This document shows, one piece after another, positions 1 to 5,693 of a stretch of 9,281 bases of DNA; the stretch's first letter is position 1; each line of letters starts with the position of its first letter. The notes beneath the pieces were generated by a model. The model did not search any database and had not been told where the DNA came from. It saw only the letters and a list, made by a program, of their open reading frames with translations. Source of the DNA: CAYJAQ01 sp964368275 (GTDB lineage Bacteria > Bacillota_I > Bacilli_A > ML615J-28 > CAG-313); contig CAYJAQ010000049.1 of assembly GCA_964368275.1 (NCBI GenBank), forward strand, positions 1 through 9,281, in the 5' to 3' direction. A program made the translations under genes and the position numbers.

Positions 1-49
1 ATCAGCCTTAAACACTGAATCTCTTGCTTCTGGGATACCCAACAAGCTT
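1..49. other. Window edge, no gene assignable
   Basis: Plus-strand frame 2 is open from the window edge to a TAA at 80-82, and one minus frame is also open across these bases. Neither has a visible start or a recognisable motif. The plus-strand reading could be the last 26 codons of a convergent gene whose tail overlaps the terminator at 50-73, as happens with the DUF1836 gene and its terminator further on. The stretch is too short to decide. Confidence 0.2.
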
Positions 50-73
50 AAAAAAACCACCAAACGGTGGTTT
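50..73 (-). terminator. Intrinsic terminator of the amino-acid ABC transporter operon
   Basis: An 8-bp perfect stem (AAACCACC with GGTGGTTT, plus-strand 54-61 and 66-73) has a 4-nt loop. On the minus strand it is followed by seven Ts (56-50). It lies 14 bases after the stop of the ATPase gene and ends the three-gene operon. On the plus strand no T run follows, so it should act on the minus strand. Confidence 0.88.
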
Positions 74-87
74 AATAAATAATATTA

Positions 88-912
88 TTAGAGTACCTTA
101 CTCAAGAAATCAATTGTCCGCTGATTTTTAGGGTGATCAAAAATAGCATTGGGAGTTCCTTCTTCTGCTATTTTACCATCTGCCATAAATAACACATGGT
201 CCGCGACTTCTTTAGCAAAGCCCATTTCATGAGTTACGATTACCATTGTCATCCCAGCATCAGCAACCATTTTGATTAAGTCTAATACTTCTTTAACCAT
301 CTCAGGATCAAGAGCACTAGTTGGTTCATCAAATAACATGACCCGCGGATTCATTGCTAAACTACGAATAATCGCAACCCTTTGCTTCTGACCGCCTGAT
401 AAATTGGAAGGATACACATCAGCCTTATCAACTAAATTAATGCGTTCTAGTAATTGATAGGCATTATCACGAACTTCCTTTCTAATTTCATTTTTAGTGC
501 TATTAATTGGCAACAGCTCAGTCTTTACTCTTTTAAATTGATTAGTAAATGAAAGCCACACGTTATGATGCATAGTTCTTCGATACTCTTTTAGTCTTAT
601 ATGAAGGGGTGCTAACATGATGTTATTTAAGACAGTTTTATTATTAAATAAATTGAATTGCTGAAAAACCATTCCCATCTTTTGACGATGAACGTTAATA
701 TCGGTTTTAACATCAGCAATATCCACTCCATCAAAATTAATGCGTCCACTAGTTGGATCCTCAATACAATTTAAACATCTTAGGAAAGTGCTTTTGCCAC
801 TACCCGATGGGCCGATTATAGCTACCTTTTCTCCTTCTTTGATTGAAACGCTGATGTTGTCAAGAACGACTAAATCTTTGTATTTTTTGGTTAAATTAAC
901 TACTTCGATCAC
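88..912 (-). CDS. Polar amino-acid ABC transporter, ATP-binding protein
   Basis: Cytoplasmic ATPase that powers the importer encoded by the two genes upstream (GlnQ/HisP type). Visible motifs are Walker A G34-P-S-G-S-G-K-S41, Q-loop Q84 in VFQQFNLF, signature LSGGQ 171-175, Walker B ending D195-E196, D-loop SALD 199-202 and switch histidine H228. The start is GTG at 912; AAAGGA lies about 12 bases upstream, and the gene overlaps the permease by 17 bases, which implies coupled translation. At 274 residues it is longer than the usual 240 or so. The excess is a basic, aromatic-containing insertion at about residues 107-143, between the Q-loop region and the signature helix. The substrate cannot be read from the ATPase. 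Family assignment is very secure; the specific amino acid is unknown. Confidence 0.96.
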   Translation of the reverse strand: MIEVVNLTKKYKDLVVLDNISVSIKEGEKVAIIGPSGSGKSTFLRCLNCIEDPTSGRINFDGVDIADVKTDINVHRQKMGMVFQQFNLFNNKTVLNNIMLAPLHIRLKEYRRTMHHNVWLSFTNQFKRVKTELLPINSTKNEIRKEVRDNAYQLLERINLVDKADVYPSNLSGGQKQRVAIIRSLAMNPRVMLFDEPTSALDPEMVKEVLDLIKMVADAGMTMVIVTHEMGFAKEVADHVLFMADGKIAEEGTPNAIFDHPKNQRTIDFLSKVL

Positions 913-1618
913 TTTTGCTCAACATCCTTTCAATTAATTTTATTATGAAGGTAATAATAATAACTAAAAGTATATATATTACCGCCATTACTAAATAAGG
1001 AACAACAACACTATAGGTATTAGTACCAATCGTATTAAACGCAGTATACAAATCATAAACTGTGATGAAACTTACCACTGATGTTTCTTTTATTAATGTG
1101 ATAAACTCATTGCCGATGGTTGGTAAAATATTCTTAATTGCTTGAGGAATAACAATTTTTACCATTGTCACAGCATAGCTAAGTCCTAAGGAACGACCAG
1201 CTTCCATTTGTCCTTTATCAACGGAGTTTAACCCCCCTCGCATGATTTCAGCAACATACGCTCCACTATTCATCCCAAAAATAACAATTGCTACTTGAAG
1301 AGCGGTGAATGAAGTTATTCCAAATGCTGGCAATATAACATAATAGGCTATTAGTAATTGAACAACTATCGGCGTACCCCTAAACAACGCAACATATATA
1401 TCACATATCTTGTCTAGAATACGAATTATTCGTTTGTATTTAGGCGATACTTTTATTATTGCAATAATGGTACCAATAAAGATACCGATTAAAAGGCCAA
1501 TAACAGCAATTATAATTGTATTTTTTAGTCCAGTTAATAAAAGTGAGCGAAATTGTTCTTTTTGAAGAGCATCCCAAAAGGTTTCCCATTTGGCTGCCCA
1601 ATCAATTGCTAAAATCAT
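896..1618 (-). CDS. Polar amino-acid ABC transporter, permease protein
   Basis: Integral membrane subunit of the HisM/GlnP type (BPD_transp_1 fold), forming the channel as a dimer. Five hydrophobic segments are visible at about residues 31-56, 74-96, 105-125, 175-195 and 205-230. Family hallmarks are LFRGTPIVVQL at 78-88 and the cytoplasmic EAA loop starting E139-A-G-R-S-L-G145, which docks on the ATPase. The length, 240 residues, suits a single-domain permease. ATG at 1618 is preceded by AGAGGA at good spacing. It starts 20 bases after the binding-protein stop and overlaps the ATPase start, so the three genes form one transcription unit. Only one permease gene is present, consistent with a homodimer. 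Confidence 0.95.
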   Translation of the reverse strand: MILAIDWAAKWETFWDALQKEQFRSLLLTGLKNTIIIAVIGLLIGIFIGTIIAIIKVSPKYKRIIRILDKICDIYVALFRGTPIVVQLLIAYYVILPAFGITSFTALQVAIVIFGMNSGAYVAEIMRGGLNSVDKGQMEAGRSLGLSYAVTMVKIVIPQAIKNILPTIGNEFITLIKETSVVSFITVYDLYTAFNTIGTNTYSVVVPYLVMAVIYILLVIIITFIIKLIERMLSKSDRSS

Positions 1619-1638
1619 TTTTTCCTCTTTCTATGGTA

Positions 1639-2481
1639 TTACTTGTTGATAGCCTTTACCATTGCCTCAGCTGGAGCTTCATCAACAACAACGCCATAAA
1701 TTAAACCATTAGCGATATCTTGAATTGCTAGTTGAGCTGTTTTATAACCAGTTGCCTCAATATTTGCAAAACCATCATAACCCCAATCATCATCACCTGC
1801 TACATACCAATTACCAGTAGTACCAATTTGAAAGCCAACTTTTACATTTTTTAGTGATAATAATACTTCTTCAACTTCAGCTGCTGTCTTACAATTATCA
1901 AACGCTGTATTGTCAGATGCAACGATTAGTTTTTGTGATGCTCCATAATAAGTAGTAGTAAAATCATAAAGAGCTAAGCGTGAATCGGTAATTGTAATAC
2001 CAGCCATCCCCATATCAGAATAACCTGAGTCTACTTCATTGAAAATTGTATCAAAGTCAATGTTCTTAACAACAAGAGTTAAACCTTTTTCTTTTGCATA
2101 ACCTTGTGCAATTTCAATGTCAATACCATAAACACGGCCATCAGAGCCAATAAATTCAAATGGGTCAAATGGACAATTAGTTGCAACTACAAAATTATCT
2201 TCTGTGTTAGCTACATTAGCTGTTGTTACATCATAACCAACTTGTGTACCAACACCTTCAAAGTATTTTGCGACAATTTCAGCAAATACGCCGTTTTCTT
2301 TAATTTTTGCTAAATAAGCATTGAAATCATTTTGTAGACTTGTATTGCCTTTCTTTAAGACAAATGCATATTCTTCTTCCGTTAGCTTAATATCAATAAT
2401 CTTTACACCTTTTGCTGTACCACATGATGCAAGGGAAAATAGTGCTACTAATGCAAGCACAACTGCCATAATTCTTTTCAT
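1639..2481 (-). CDS. Amino-acid ABC transporter substrate-binding lipoprotein, circularly permuted
   Basis: Extracellular solute receptor of the SBP_bac_3 family. A lipoprotein signal peptide ends in LASC (Cys20). The order of the rest is unusual. Residues 26-76 (KIIDIKLTEEEYAFVLKKGN, then a helix ending in AKYFEG) match what is normally the C-terminal end of the family. A linker follows at about 77-96. Residues 97-280 then hold the usual N-terminal start (FVVATNCPFDPFEFIG), the lobe motif AGITITDSRLALYDF (R168 is expected to bind the ligand carboxylate), the hinge/second-lobe motif KVGFQIGTTGNWY, and VVVDEAPAEA (D267 is expected to bind the amino group), where the protein stops. Joining the end back to residue 26 restores the canonical order. 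All lobe motifs are present, so it should be functional. ATG 2481 has AAGGAG six bases upstream. Ligand unknown. Confidence 0.93.
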   Translation of the reverse strand: MKRIMAVVLALVALFSLASCGTAKGVKIIDIKLTEEEYAFVLKKGNTSLQNDFNAYLAKIKENGVFAEIVAKYFEGVGTQVGYDVTTANVANTEDNFVVATNCPFDPFEFIGSDGRVYGIDIEIAQGYAKEKGLTLVVKNIDFDTIFNEVDSGYSDMGMAGITITDSRLALYDFTTTYYGASQKLIVASDNTAFDNCKTAAEVEEVLLSLKNVKVGFQIGTTGNWYVAGDDDWGYDGFANIEATGYKTAQLAIQDIANGLIYGVVVDEAPAEAMVKAINK

Positions 2482-2511
2482 AATATTCTCCTTTATTTTT
2501 TAAAATAAAAA

Positions 2512-2540
2512 CCTAGAAGACATGAATCATATCTTCTAGG
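2512..2540 (-). terminator. Leader (attenuator) terminator before the binding-protein gene
   Basis: A 13-bp stem (one G-U) with a 3-nt loop is followed on the minus strand by TTTTTATTTT, ending about 20 bases before the ATG at 2481. On the plus strand no T run follows. It lies between promoter and first gene, so it should stop most transcripts unless prevented, which is the hallmark of an attenuator. Confidence 0.88.
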
Positions 2541-2548
2541 CGTAGCTT

Positions 2549-2623
2549 TCACTTAATTAGTCGACGACTTAAAAAGCAACCTGCAACTAGCTGATAATTA
2601 TGGGGTTTATCAGCTAAACGCAT
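2549..2623 (-). CDS. Upstream ORF in the transporter leader (possible leader peptide, 24 aa)
   Basis: ATG at 2623 opens a 24-codon frame starting MRLADKPHNY and ending CFLSRRLIK, with a TGA stop 8 bases before the terminator stem. The peptide has a Tyr/His/Asn/Pro cluster, a single Cys16, and a basic end with two adjacent Arg codons (CGT CGA). Its ribosome binding site is weak (GAG about 7 bases upstream). Translation would open the 10-bp hairpin inside it, so ribosome position could decide leader folding. This resembles known regulatory leader peptides in layout only; I recognise no family. It could be a chance frame. Confidence 0.5.
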   Translation of the reverse strand: MRLADKPHNYQLVAGCFLSRRLIK

Positions 2624-2676
2624 AATTATACTCAAGGATATGAATCCTATCTTTTCAATTTATTTTTTATAGCATA

Positions 2677-2705
2677 ATTATACACCTTGTTTATTATACT
2701 GTCTT
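2677..2705 (-). promoter_or_regulatory. Promoter of the amino-acid transporter operon
   Basis: On the minus strand a -35 AAGACA (2705-2700), a 17-bp spacer and a consensus -10 TATAAT (2682-2677) are present. The predicted transcript start near 2670 gives a long leader of about 190 nt, in keeping with the attenuator. A second TATAAT (2630-2625) lies just before the leader ORF but has only a weak -35. Confidence 0.65.
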
Positions 2706-2805
2706 GTGTTTTGCTCAAAATAACCGATGAAAACGTTCACTGATTTTTCATGATTAATAATTGCTAACTATTTTAGCAAATAATCAGTTTTAAAATGTGG
2801 TTTTG

Positions 2806-2814
2806 TGTTATAAT
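2806..2814 (+). promoter_or_regulatory. Extended -10 promoter for the small gene and recU
   Basis: TG-T-TATAAT is an extended -10 element, with no convincing -35. Transcription would start near 2821, only about 14 bases before ATG 2835. That would cut into the AGGAGAGG ribosome binding site, a point in favour of the alternative downstream start at 2877. Confidence 0.55.
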
Positions 2815-2834
2815 TATAGGAGAGGTTAATATTT

Positions 2835-3149
2835 ATGGGTATCTTTTTTAATCGTGTCAAAGGAGAATTAAAACTTTTGACCTATAAACCAATTACAACT
2901 GAAAGTGACTTAGCTACTGTACTTACAAAATTTACTGAAGAAGCACCAACAATAAAGCGTTATGCTGAAAATAGCCTTTGTGCACCATTTGCCATTTGCT
3001 TAAATGACGCTGATCAAACTATTGTAGGCTGTGTTTTAATGGTGGCAAGTGAAATCGTCTATCAACTAACAAGTTCTTTTATTACTGAACATAATTATGA
3101 TAAAGCCTATGAGCTATGTATAGCCGATCTTGTGAGGAGTTTAAAATGA
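2835..3149 (+). CDS. Hypothetical small protein coupled to recU
   Basis: A 104-residue protein that I do not recognise. It has no signal peptide or clear membrane segment. The middle (about residues 50-70, ICLND-ADQTIVGCVLMVASE) has a strand-turn-strand look somewhat like an acetyltransferase core, but the protein is too short for a full one and no cofactor motif is seen. Two starts are possible: ATG 2835 (AGGAGAGG at 2818-2825, which overlaps the expected transcription start) or TTG 2877 (AAAGGAG at 2859-2865, 11-base spacing), giving 90 residues beginning MTYKPITTESD. The stop overlaps the recU start in ATGA, so the two are translationally coupled and probably co-regulated. That suggests, but does not prove, a job near recombination or cell-wall growth, where recU usually lies. 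Confidence 0.75.
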   Translation: MGIFFNRVKGELKLLTYKPITTESDLATVLTKFTEEAPTIKRYAENSLCAPFAICLNDADQTIVGCVLMVASEIVYQLTSSFITEHNYDKAYELCIADLVRSLK

Positions 3150-3745
3150 GTGTAAAATATCCAATTGGCGCAAAGACCTATACCCCAACTACTAATAAAA
3201 AATCTACTCCTAATTTTCAAAAGTCCCGTCTTGGTACTAATTTTGAAGATGCCATTAATCAAAGTAATGAATATTATTTACTAAATGATGTCGCTGTTAT
3301 TCACAAAAAACCGACACCTATTCAAATTACCAAAGTTGACTATCCATCACGGCATAGTGCTAAAATTACTGAAGCATTCTACAAGATACCTTCGACTACC
3401 GACTACAATGGTATTTATAAAGGATGCTATGTTGACTTTGAAGCAAAATCCTGCAATGGCGCTTCTTTTCCTTTCTCTCATCTATATGTACACCAAATTC
3501 ACCATTTAGAAGCTGTAAATCGCCATGGCGGTATTTCCTTTTTGATTATTAGGTTTAATGATAAAGATGAAGTTTTTATCTTACCAACCCCTATTCTTTT
3601 AGAAAAATATGAGGATTCCCTAAAAGGTGGCCGAAAGAGTTTAACCTATGATTTTATTAAAGCAAATGGGGCCCTCGTTAAAACAGGCTATGCTCCTCTT
3701 ATTGATTACTTAAAAACCATTGATATGCTATATTTTAATAAGTAA
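3146..3745 (+). CDS. recU: Holliday-junction resolvase RecU
   Basis: Cytoplasmic structure-specific endonuclease that cuts four-way junctions during recombination and repair in Bacillota. Family motifs read in order: RLGTNFEDAINQSNEYY (28-44), VIHKKPTPIQITKVDYP (51-67), PSTTDYNG (82-89), YVDFEAKS (95-102), then FPFSHLYVHQIHH. The catalytic set D86, E99 and K101 keeps the D-x12-E-x-K spacing of the Bacillus enzyme. Its 199 residues are near the usual length. The start is ATG 3146: AGGAG lies six bases upstream and the ATG overlaps the previous stop; the in-frame ATG at 3116 lies inside that gene and lacks a ribosome binding site. In many Bacillota recU sits beside the gene for penicillin-binding protein 1; here the partner is a small unknown gene. 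Confidence 0.97.
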   Translation: MSVKYPIGAKTYTPTTNKKSTPNFQKSRLGTNFEDAINQSNEYYLLNDVAVIHKKPTPIQITKVDYPSRHSAKITEAFYKIPSTTDYNGIYKGCYVDFEAKSCNGASFPFSHLYVHQIHHLEAVNRHGGISFLIIRFNDKDEVFILPTPILLEKYEDSLKGGRKSLTYDFIKANGALVKTGYAPLIDYLKTIDMLYFNK

Positions 3746-3768
3746 AGCAACCAAAACAAACTGTATAT

Positions 3769-3802
3769 AAAAAGAAAAGGAATAACTATTCCTTTTCTTT
3801 TT
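3769..3802. terminator. Bidirectional terminator between recU and the DUF1836 gene
   Basis: A 16-bp perfect inverted repeat (AAAAAGAAAAGGAATA and its complement) is separated by 2 bases, giving T runs in both directions. It closes the recU transcript and, on the minus strand, overlaps the last codons (Glu/Lys-rich) and TAG stop of the DUF1836 gene. The convergent genes share it. Confidence 0.85.
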
Positions 3803-4448
3803 CATTAGGAGATTGAATTTTTGGAGTTACTGATTTCTCAGCTTTGCTTTTTTTCTTCGCCTTATCTTCGGCAGCAACTATTTTTTGCTCTTCTAAAAGC
3901 GAAATAGTGTAGATAATTTTATTGGCAATAATGTTTTTCACTTCAGCTTCAATCGCAAACTTAATGGCTGAATTTGATAAACTACCAATAACATCATCAT
4001 ACGAAGCATCATTACGAATTCGGTCTAAACGATCCATGGTTTCTTTAGAAATCATCTTGGTCATTCGAGCTTGAACATCACGAAGAGCTTCATACATATC
4101 TTCAGGATTTTCACGATATCTTTTTTGAATATCAAATAATGAACTAATATCAGATATCGATAGAATCTGTTTAGCAGAACAAATTTCTAAGATATAACTA
4201 ATATGTTCTCGTGAATACTTCTTTTGAATCGGATTAGGAATTAAATTACCTTTTACATAGTTATTAACCATAGAGGAGGTAATCATCTTCTCCCGCTTTT
4301 CAACCGATAGAAGTTGCATTTCACGTTCTAAATAGGTGACAACTTGATCCATGTACAAGTCAAGATCGGGTAAGTCATTCCATGATGGTAGTGAGAAGTT
4401 TTCTAATTGGGTTAACCAATTTTTGAGTTCTTTTACCTTTTCGTTCAT
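3786..4448 (-). CDS. DUF1836 family protein (possible DNA-binding regulator)
   Basis: 220 residues carrying the DUF1836 signature: LPSWNDLPDLDLYMDQV (20-36), ITSSMVNNYVKGNLIPNP (56-73) and KKYSREHISYIL (76-87). The middle block resembles the helix-turn-helix and wing entry of MerR-like proteins, and I infer DNA binding from that; the family's function is not established. A coiled, charged helical region follows (about 100-165), then a Lys/Glu-rich tail from about 193. ATG 4448 has AAAGGA seven bases upstream and a promoter at 4481-4509. It is divergent from the SGNH hydrolase, and matching palindromes lie at both promoters, making it a candidate regulator of that pair. Confidence 0.88.
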   Translation of the reverse strand: MNEKVKELKNWLTQLENFSLPSWNDLPDLDLYMDQVVTYLEREMQLLSVEKREKMITSSMVNNYVKGNLIPNPIQKKYSREHISYILEICSAKQILSISDISSLFDIQKRYRENPEDMYEALRDVQARMTKMISKETMDRLDRIRNDASYDDVIGSLSNSAIKFAIEAEVKNIIANKIIYTISLLEEQKIVAAEDKAKKKSKAEKSVTPKIQSPNEKEKE

Positions 4449-4480
4449 AATAAATCCTTTATTATATTCTTTACATTACT

Positions 4481-4509
4481 ATTATAACACATTTTATATA
4501 ATATAGCAA
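4481..4509 (-). promoter_or_regulatory. Promoter of the DUF1836 gene
   Basis: On the minus strand: -35 TTGCTA (4509-4504), 17-bp spacer, -10 TATAAT (4486-4481) with an upstream TG giving an extended -10. A 13-bp palindrome (4511-4523) begins one base upstream of the -35. Confidence 0.7.
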
Positions 4510-4510
4510 T

Positions 4511-4523
4511 AGTTTAGTAAACT
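4511..4523. promoter_or_regulatory. Candidate operator, copy 1 (AGTTTAGTAAACT)
   Basis: A perfect 13-base palindrome with 6-base arms around a central G. It touches the -35 of the DUF1836 promoter. A near-identical copy (one base different) lies 88 bases away at the other promoter. A T run follows on the plus strand, but the stem is too short and AT-rich to be a good terminator, so an operator is the better reading. Confidence 0.45.
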
Positions 4524-4569
4524 TTTTTTCATAACTTAGTAAATCAGCATTTTTCGATTGCTGTTTTAG

Positions 4570-4598
4570 TTGACAAAGTATGGTAAAACGTATATAAT
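4570..4598 (+). promoter_or_regulatory. Consensus promoter of the SGNH hydrolase gene
   Basis: A full-consensus sigma-A type promoter: TTGACA (4570-4575), 17-bp spacer, TATAAT (4593-4598). The expected start near 4605 falls within the second palindrome (4599-4611), so a repressor bound there could block initiation at this otherwise strong promoter. Confidence 0.88.
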
Positions 4599-4611
4599 AG
4601 TTTTGTAAACT
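4599..4611. promoter_or_regulatory. Candidate operator, copy 2 (AGTTTTGTAAACT)
   Basis: A 13-base palindrome with 5-base arms AGTTT and AAACT around TGT. It directly follows the -10 of the hydrolase promoter, over the expected transcription start, where a repressor would act. It differs from copy 1 at one central base. Confidence 0.45.
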
Positions 4612-4630
4612 AGATAAAGGTGGTGATAAA

Positions 4631-5323
4631 ATGAAACATGTAAAAAAAGTCGTTGTTTACGGTGATTCTATTCTTGCTGGTATTGGTATTGATGAAAATA
4701 GTGATAAATATCACTTTTTAAACAAATCATGCATTGATTATATCAAGGAAGAATACAATTACGAAATAACTAATTATTCAAAGTTTTGTCAGACTACAAC
4801 AAGAGCGCTTAGCACAATGTCCAAGAGACTCATAAATGATCACGATTATGATATTGCTGTCATAGAATTGGGTGGAAACGACAGTGATTTCAATTGGGCA
4901 GAAGTTGCGGAAAGTCCAAGCAATAAACATTTACCAAAAACAACAATTAAAGATTATACAATTAATTTAATAACAATGATTAATCTCTTTAGACACTATG
5001 GTATTGAACCTATCTTGGTTACTCTGCCACCAATAAATGCGGAAAAGTATTTCTCGTGGATATCACGAGGACTGAACAAAGAGAACCTTAAAAAATGGTT
5101 AAAGAACGTTAACATTATTTATCGTTTTCAAGAACGCTACAGCTTAGTCATAACTAATGTTGCGATGCAGCACAACGTAAAATTATTTGATCTTCGTAAA
5201 GATCTATTAGAGATTCACGACTACGATAACTATTTATGCCGTGATGGTATTCACTTAAATGAAAATGGTCATCAATTAATTAGTACTTTCTTTCGTGATA
5301 ATATCGGTGCTTCTTTATATTAA
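4631..5323 (+). CDS. SGNH/GDSL-family hydrolase (probable esterase or lipase-like)
   Basis: 230-residue hydrolase of the SGNH fold, which cleaves esters using a Ser-His-Asp triad. Block I is VVVYGDSILAGIG (7-19) with nucleophile S13; the oxyanion-hole asparagine is N83 in ELGGNDSD (79-86); block V is DGIHLNENGH (205-214), supplying D205 and H208. No signal peptide is present, so it should be cytoplasmic. The substrate cannot be told: family members deacetylate sugars, cleave lysophospholipids or act on acyl-CoA. ATG 4631 follows AAGGTGGTG at normal spacing. It has its own consensus promoter and is divergent from the DUF1836 gene. No clear terminator is seen after it; the next gene has its own promoter. 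Confidence 0.93.
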   Translation: MKHVKKVVVYGDSILAGIGIDENSDKYHFLNKSCIDYIKEEYNYEITNYSKFCQTTTRALSTMSKRLINDHDYDIAVIELGGNDSDFNWAEVAESPSNKHLPKTTIKDYTINLITMINLFRHYGIEPILVTLPPINAEKYFSWISRGLNKENLKKWLKNVNIIYRFQERYSLVITNVAMQHNVKLFDLRKDLLEIHDYDNYLCRDGIHLNENGHQLISTFFRDNIGASLY

Positions 5324-5335
5324 TAAGTATTATAT

Positions 5336-5364
5336 TTGTCAAAATTTCAAATGTATTATATAAT
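5336..5364 (+). promoter_or_regulatory. Promoter of the DUF1294 gene
   Basis: TTGTCA (5336-5341), 17-bp spacer, TATAAT (5359-5364), lying between the hydrolase stop and the DUF1294 start. Confidence 0.7.
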
Positions 5365-5382
5365 TAAGAAAAAGGAGTGCCT

Positions 5383-5649
5383 ATGTTTAAGATTTATTTA
5401 ATTATTGTCGCCGTTATGAGCTTCATAACATTTATTTTATACTATGTTGATAAAAGAAAAGCAATTAAAAAAGAATGGCGAATAAAAGAAGCCGTTTTAC
5501 TGGGATGTTCAATTTTAGGTGGTGCTTTGGGTGGTTTTACTGCGATGTATGCTTTTCATCATAAAACCAAACATTGGTACTTTGTCCTAATAAATATTGT
5601 TGGACTTGCTTTACAAGCGTACTTAGGTTATTATCTATTTACACATTAA
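5383..5649 (+). CDS. DUF1294 small membrane protein
   Basis: 88-residue protein with three hydrophobic stretches, at about residues 3-21, 37-57 and 66-86. Motifs that mark DUF1294 are YVDKRKA (21-27), WRIKEA (32-37), GGALGG (46-51) and the basic HHKTKH (59-64). The family's function is unknown; it appears alone or fused to cold-shock domains in other bacteria. ATG 5383 is chosen because AAGGAG (5372-5377) lies five bases upstream; the in-frame GTG at 5377 overlaps that site and cannot be the start. It has its own promoter and terminator, so it is a single-gene unit. Confidence 0.9.
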   Translation: MFKIYLIIVAVMSFITFILYYVDKRKAIKKEWRIKEAVLLGCSILGGALGGFTAMYAFHHKTKHWYFVLINIVGLALQAYLGYYLFTH

Positions 5650-5653
5650 AACC

Positions 5654-5688
5654 AAAATACTATAGTCATCTATAGTATTTTTTGTTTT
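5654..5688 (+). terminator. Terminator of the DUF1294 gene
   Basis: A 12-bp stem (AAAATACTATAG and its complement, 5654-5665 and 5670-5681) with loop TCAT is followed by TTTTTTGTTTTTG. It starts five bases after the stop. Confidence 0.9.
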
Positions 5689-5693
5689 TGTTC

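Larger units (their letters stand above)
2502..2670 (-). promoter_or_regulatory. Attenuator-like leader of the amino-acid transporter operon
   Basis: About 190 nt separate the predicted transcription start from the binding-protein ATG, and they are rich in structure. In transcript order there is a small hairpin GGAT-TCAT-ATCC, the start of a 24-codon ORF, a 10-bp hairpin (plus-strand arms 2588-2597 and 2607-2616, 9-nt loop) inside that ORF, and a strong terminator just before the ribosome binding site. A second pairing (2594-2602 with 2621-2629) would sequester the ORF's ATG and excludes the 10-bp hairpin. The layout fits transcription attenuation. I could not match it to the lysine, T-box, SAM, purine, TPP or glycine classes. 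Confidence 0.7.

Noticed and set aside
2..82. Open frame at the window edge (plus strand, ending in TAA at 80-82) as the tail of a gene
   Set aside because: Only 26 codons, no recognisable motif, and one opposite-strand frame is also open there. The hairpin at 54-73 is better read as the terminator of the minus-strand operon.
2541..2670. Lysine riboswitch or T-box in the transporter leader
   Set aside because: The hairpin with an ACCCCAT loop and the GATAG/GAGTA bits recall a lysine riboswitch, but the GCCGAAG core and the kissing partner of the loop are missing. No T-box sequence (GGGTGGTACC type) is present.
2594..2817. Four copies of the octamer ATAATTAT (2594, 2622, 2674, 2810) as operator sites
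   Set aside because: The octamer is AT-only and overlaps -10 boxes or leader stems, so it is explained by TATAAT elements and base composition. There is no regular spacing.
3116..3145. Longer recU start at ATG 3116
   Set aside because: It lies inside the preceding gene without a ribosome binding site; ATG 3146 has AGGAG at six bases and begins where RecU homologues begin.
4511..4529. Terminator at the palindrome followed by seven Ts
   Set aside because: The stem is six AT-rich pairs around one base, too weak, and it lies between divergent genes where no transcript needs ending.
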